From Bacteroidota bacterium (lineage in GTDB: Bacteria; Bacteroidota; Ignavibacteria; UBA10030): a stretch of 64,000 nt of DNA. Where the stretch lies: assembly GCA_025454835.1 (NCBI GenBank), contig JALONQ010000002.1, forward strand, positions 1 through 64,000, given 5' to 3'. Shown one piece after another: positions 61,977 through 64,000 of the stretch (positions are counted from its first letter, which is position 1; every line of letters starts with the position of its first letter). Both the position numbers and the translations under genes were made by a program. The notes beneath the pieces were generated by a model. That model made no database searches and was not told the DNA's origin. It saw only the letters and a program-made list of their open reading frames with translations.

Positions 61977-63689
61977 TTACCGTTCGAGGCCCATCAGTTC
62001 GCGGGCGCTATCGAGCCCGCTGCGCGTGACCGATTCTCCGGACAGAAGGCGGGCCACCTCCTTCACGCGTTCTTCGAGCTCCAGCGCACGCAATGTCGTC
62101 GTCGTCCGGCCTTTGCGCTCCTTCTTCTCGACGCTCAGGTGGAGGTCGGCAAGGCCGGCGATCTGCGGCAGATGCGTGATGGCAATGATCTGATGGTACT
62201 GCGCAAGCGAACGCAGGCTCTTGCCGACGGCCTGGGCGATGCGACCGCTGATGCCCACGTCGATCTCGTCGAAGACCAGAAGCGGAAGCCGCTCGGACTT
62301 GGCCAAGATCGTCTTGAGCGCCAGCATGACGCGCGACACTTCGCCCCCTGAAGCGACCTTGGCCAGCGGCTTCAGGTCCTCGCCGGGATTGGTTGACAGG
62401 AGGAACTCAATGTCATCCATTCCGTGCGGTCCGGCGGCGATGCGTTCCTTCCCAAGTCGCAGAAAGATCGGGTCACCGTCGGCGGGGGCCGCCAGGGGCT
62501 CGATCTGCACTTCGAACTTCCCGCTCGGGATGCCGAGGGTCGACAGCTCCACAAGAACGCCGCGTGAGACCTTCGCCGTCAGCTCGCGGCGCTTGGCCGA
62601 CAAACGCTGTGCCGCCGCCGATGCAGATCCGCGGCTCTTTTCCAGAAGCTCCTCGAGCGACCTCACTTCGGCGTCGAAATTCGATGCCGTCGCGTAGGCT
62701 GCTCCGATGCTCTCACGGTGAGCGATGACCGCTTCCAGCGAGCCCCCGTACTTCTTCTTCAGGAGCGCCAGTCGGCCCAATCGCTCCCTGATGTACTCGA
62801 GGCGCTCAGGGTTGAATTCGATCCGCGAATTGTAGTGCTGTATGAACTTCGTCAGTTCGTCCACGATGACCGCCGCCGCCGAACATTCGTCGCGGGGGCC
62901 GTTGAACGCCGGGTCGATCTCCGACAGGTCTTCGAGTTGGTTGCGGGCCGTGACAAGCAGGTCGTGGACCGCCTGATCACCTTCATACAGGTTCTGGTGC
63001 AGCCGGAGGGTCGCGTCGTAGAGCTTCTCGGCATTCTCCAGGATCCGCAGCTCGCCCGACAGGTCCTCTTCCTCTCCTGCCAATGGCCCGACCTCGTCGA
63101 TCTCTTTGATCTGGAATTCGTAGAGGTCCCGTTCGCGCATCAGCCGGGCCTCAAGCGATCTGAGTTCGCGCAGCGCTGCAGCCAACCGGACCAGCTCGGC
63201 GTGTCCGTCACGATACTCGCTGACCAGTCCGTCCAGCCTGCCGTAGTCGTCGAGCAGTTCCCGGTGTGTTTCGCGCCGCAGGAGCGATTGGTGGTCGTGC
63301 TGGCCATGCAGGTCGACCAGCGCGTCACCGAACGACTTGAGGACCGCCAGGGAGACCGGTGTGTCGTTGACGAAACATCGGGACGTTCCCTTGGCAGACA
63401 ACTCACGCCGCAGGATGAGGTCTTCGGCTTCTTCCAGCTCATTGGTGAAGATCAGGTCCTTGACGGCCCGGTGCCCTTTGACGTAGAAGACCCCTTCGAC
63501 AACCGCTTTCTCAGCCCCTTTGCGCACCTCGTCGGAGCTCGCACGGCCGCCAAGGATGAGGCTGAACGCGTCGATCAGGATCGACTTTCCGGCCCCCGTC
63601 TCGCCCGTGATGATATTGAGTCCGCTTTGGAACTCAACATCCACCGACTCGATCAGGGCGAAGTTACGAATGGAGAGATGGCGGAGCAT
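61977..63689 (-). CDS. recN: DNA repair ATPase RecN
   Basis: A 570-residue SMC-like repair protein. The N-terminal Walker A is in SGLNIITGETGAGKSILIDAFSL near residue 30. A long coiled-coil region (~150-380) with a central hinge-like section follows. The C-terminal lobe has VASGGEVSRVMLALK (signature) and LLVFDEIDVGISGR (Walker B), then HLPQIAGLADLHLSVEK. It acts in double-strand break repair. An open frame reaches 63788, but family members start at MLRHLSIRNFAL, giving 63689. No LexA box is recognised upstream. Confidence 0.95.
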   Translation of the reverse strand: MLRHLSIRNFALIESVDVEFQSGLNIITGETGAGKSILIDAFSLILGGRASSDEVRKGAEKAVVEGVFYVKGHRAVKDLIFTNELEEAEDLILRRELSAKGTSRCFVNDTPVSLAVLKSFGDALVDLHGQHDHQSLLRRETHRELLDDYGRLDGLVSEYRDGHAELVRLAAALRELRSLEARLMRERDLYEFQIKEIDEVGPLAGEEEDLSGELRILENAEKLYDATLRLHQNLYEGDQAVHDLLVTARNQLEDLSEIDPAFNGPRDECSAAAVIVDELTKFIQHYNSRIEFNPERLEYIRERLGRLALLKKKYGGSLEAVIAHRESIGAAYATASNFDAEVRSLEELLEKSRGSASAAAQRLSAKRRELTAKVSRGVLVELSTLGIPSGKFEVQIEPLAAPADGDPIFLRLGKERIAAGPHGMDDIEFLLSTNPGEDLKPLAKVASGGEVSRVMLALKTILAKSERLPLLVFDEIDVGISGRIAQAVGKSLRSLAQYHQIIAITHLPQIAGLADLHLSVEKKERKGRTTTTLRALELEERVKEVARLLSGESVTRSGLDSARELMGLER

Positions 63690-63877
63690 GCAGGATCGTC
63701 GCAATGTACCAAAAAAGGAGGGAATATCCAGAGTCGCGAGGGACGGCCGGACCTTCGACGGACGGACGATCACGGATGGAAGACGCACAGCCTGCGGTCG
63801 CAGAGCATCTGATCGCCGACGCGAGCTTCGTACCGGGCGACGCTTCGACCAGCAGAGTCATCGTTCCGAATCGATCG
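63690..63877. promoter_or_regulatory. recN upstream region, no clear operator
   Basis: A 188-base gap. On the minus strand TTTTTTGGTACATTGCG lies just before recN and includes a TACATT that could serve as a -10. No matching -35 or LexA-type palindrome is visible. Confidence 0.3.
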
Positions 63878-64000
63878 TCAGTCTTCCCGTTCGGAAGGGT
63901 CGAAGTAGGCCAACTCGGGGACGTCTTTCAGGATGCCGAGATAGAAGGCGTACTGAAAGAACTCATGGACGGCGTCCTCATGCTCCTCGAGCAGATCGTA
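63878..64000 (-). CDS. 3' end of an unidentified gene (cut by window edge)
   Basis: Forty C-terminal residues are readable on the minus strand before the stop at 63878-63880. They are acidic and helical, with EEHEDAVHEFFQYAF and a closing YFDPSERED. The frame is open to the window edge, and codon use resembles the neighbours. I cannot name a family from so short a piece. It would lie upstream of recN on the same strand, 188 bases away. Confidence 0.6.
   Translation of the reverse strand, partial: YDLLEEHEDAVHEFFQYAFYLGILKDVPELAYFDPSERED

Noticed and set aside
60531-62351. 606-codon open frame opposite cysS
   Set aside because: Antisense of a plainly conserved synthetase; no ribosome site or motif.

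Overview
The window reads as a GC-rich chromosome segment of a free-living Gram-negative bacterium. Lipoboxes, two FadL-like or unassigned beta-barrels, a heme-tagged barrel and AAGGAG-type ribosome sites are all present. The mix (FadL-like barrel, divergent GT9 transferase, MoxR/VWA pair, RAYT-type transposase, CheZ-like proteins) would fit the Bacteroidota/Ignavibacteriota/Kapabacteria neighbourhood. That placement is an inference from gene content and not from a marker gene. Clear sigma-70-like promoters (TTGACA or TTGCAx, 17-bp spacer, TAtATT/TACATT) are visible at three forward-strand genes.

Layout. 1-640: REP-like palindromes beside a small IS200-type (RAYT-like) transposase. 744-2092 (+): a lipoprotein and an aldo/keto reductase, facing a hairpin terminator zone. 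2268-25672 (-): 22 consecutive genes on one strand. The upstream part is a complete chemotaxis pathway: two MCPs, CheW, a periplasmic protein, a HEAT-repeat protein, CheR, two CheY-like regulators, two adjacent CheZ-like phosphatases, CheA, a STAS-like protein and CheB. It continues into a second signalling block (Rcp1-like regulator, soluble hybrid kinase, HerA-like ATPase, TPR/coiled-coil/receiver protein) and ends in metabolism (GalT, methyltransferase, DapA-like aldolase, SDR, proline dehydrogenase). 26227-32629 (-): a four-gene two-component operon with a large membrane kinase, an Rcp1-like regulator, a NarX-type kinase and a NarL-type regulator. 32881-34397: a PBP-like small protein, an intact tRNA-Arg(TCT), a rearranged tRNA-Arg fragment and a small lipoprotein. 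34421-35500 (-): a GT9 transferase. 35608-48988 (+): a tightly packed run with MoxR/VWA, HisA-like, PfkB, DapD-like, RmlD-like, a nickel transporter, SerS, a heterodimeric ABC exporter, Fbp and a DnaQ-like exonuclease. 49109-50652 (+): a heme-binding barrel plus a small cytochrome c. 50780-64000 (-): pyruvate kinase, a class III sirtuin, penicillin acylase, FadL-like barrel, lipoprotein, second barrel, amidohydrolase, CysS, RecN and a truncated gene at the edge.

The most notable signal is a recurrent 14-bp palindrome, TAGGA-N4-TCCTA. It occurs in the noncoding DNA ahead of the two-component operon (32771), ahead of the cheY-cheZ-cheA run (18318) and as a cluster ahead of the first MCP (25869-26194). 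It resembles the sites of NarL/RcsB-type regulators, and a NarL-type regulator is encoded next to the cluster. At two promoters the site centre falls about 65 bp upstream of the predicted start. This suggests an autoregulated two-component system that controls the chemotaxis operon. Other points of interest are the tandem CheZ-like proteins, a tRNA-Arg remnant interrupted by palindromic DNA, and several metabolic paralogs that have lost the family's catalytic residues (SDR, DapA-like, HisA-like, DapD-like).
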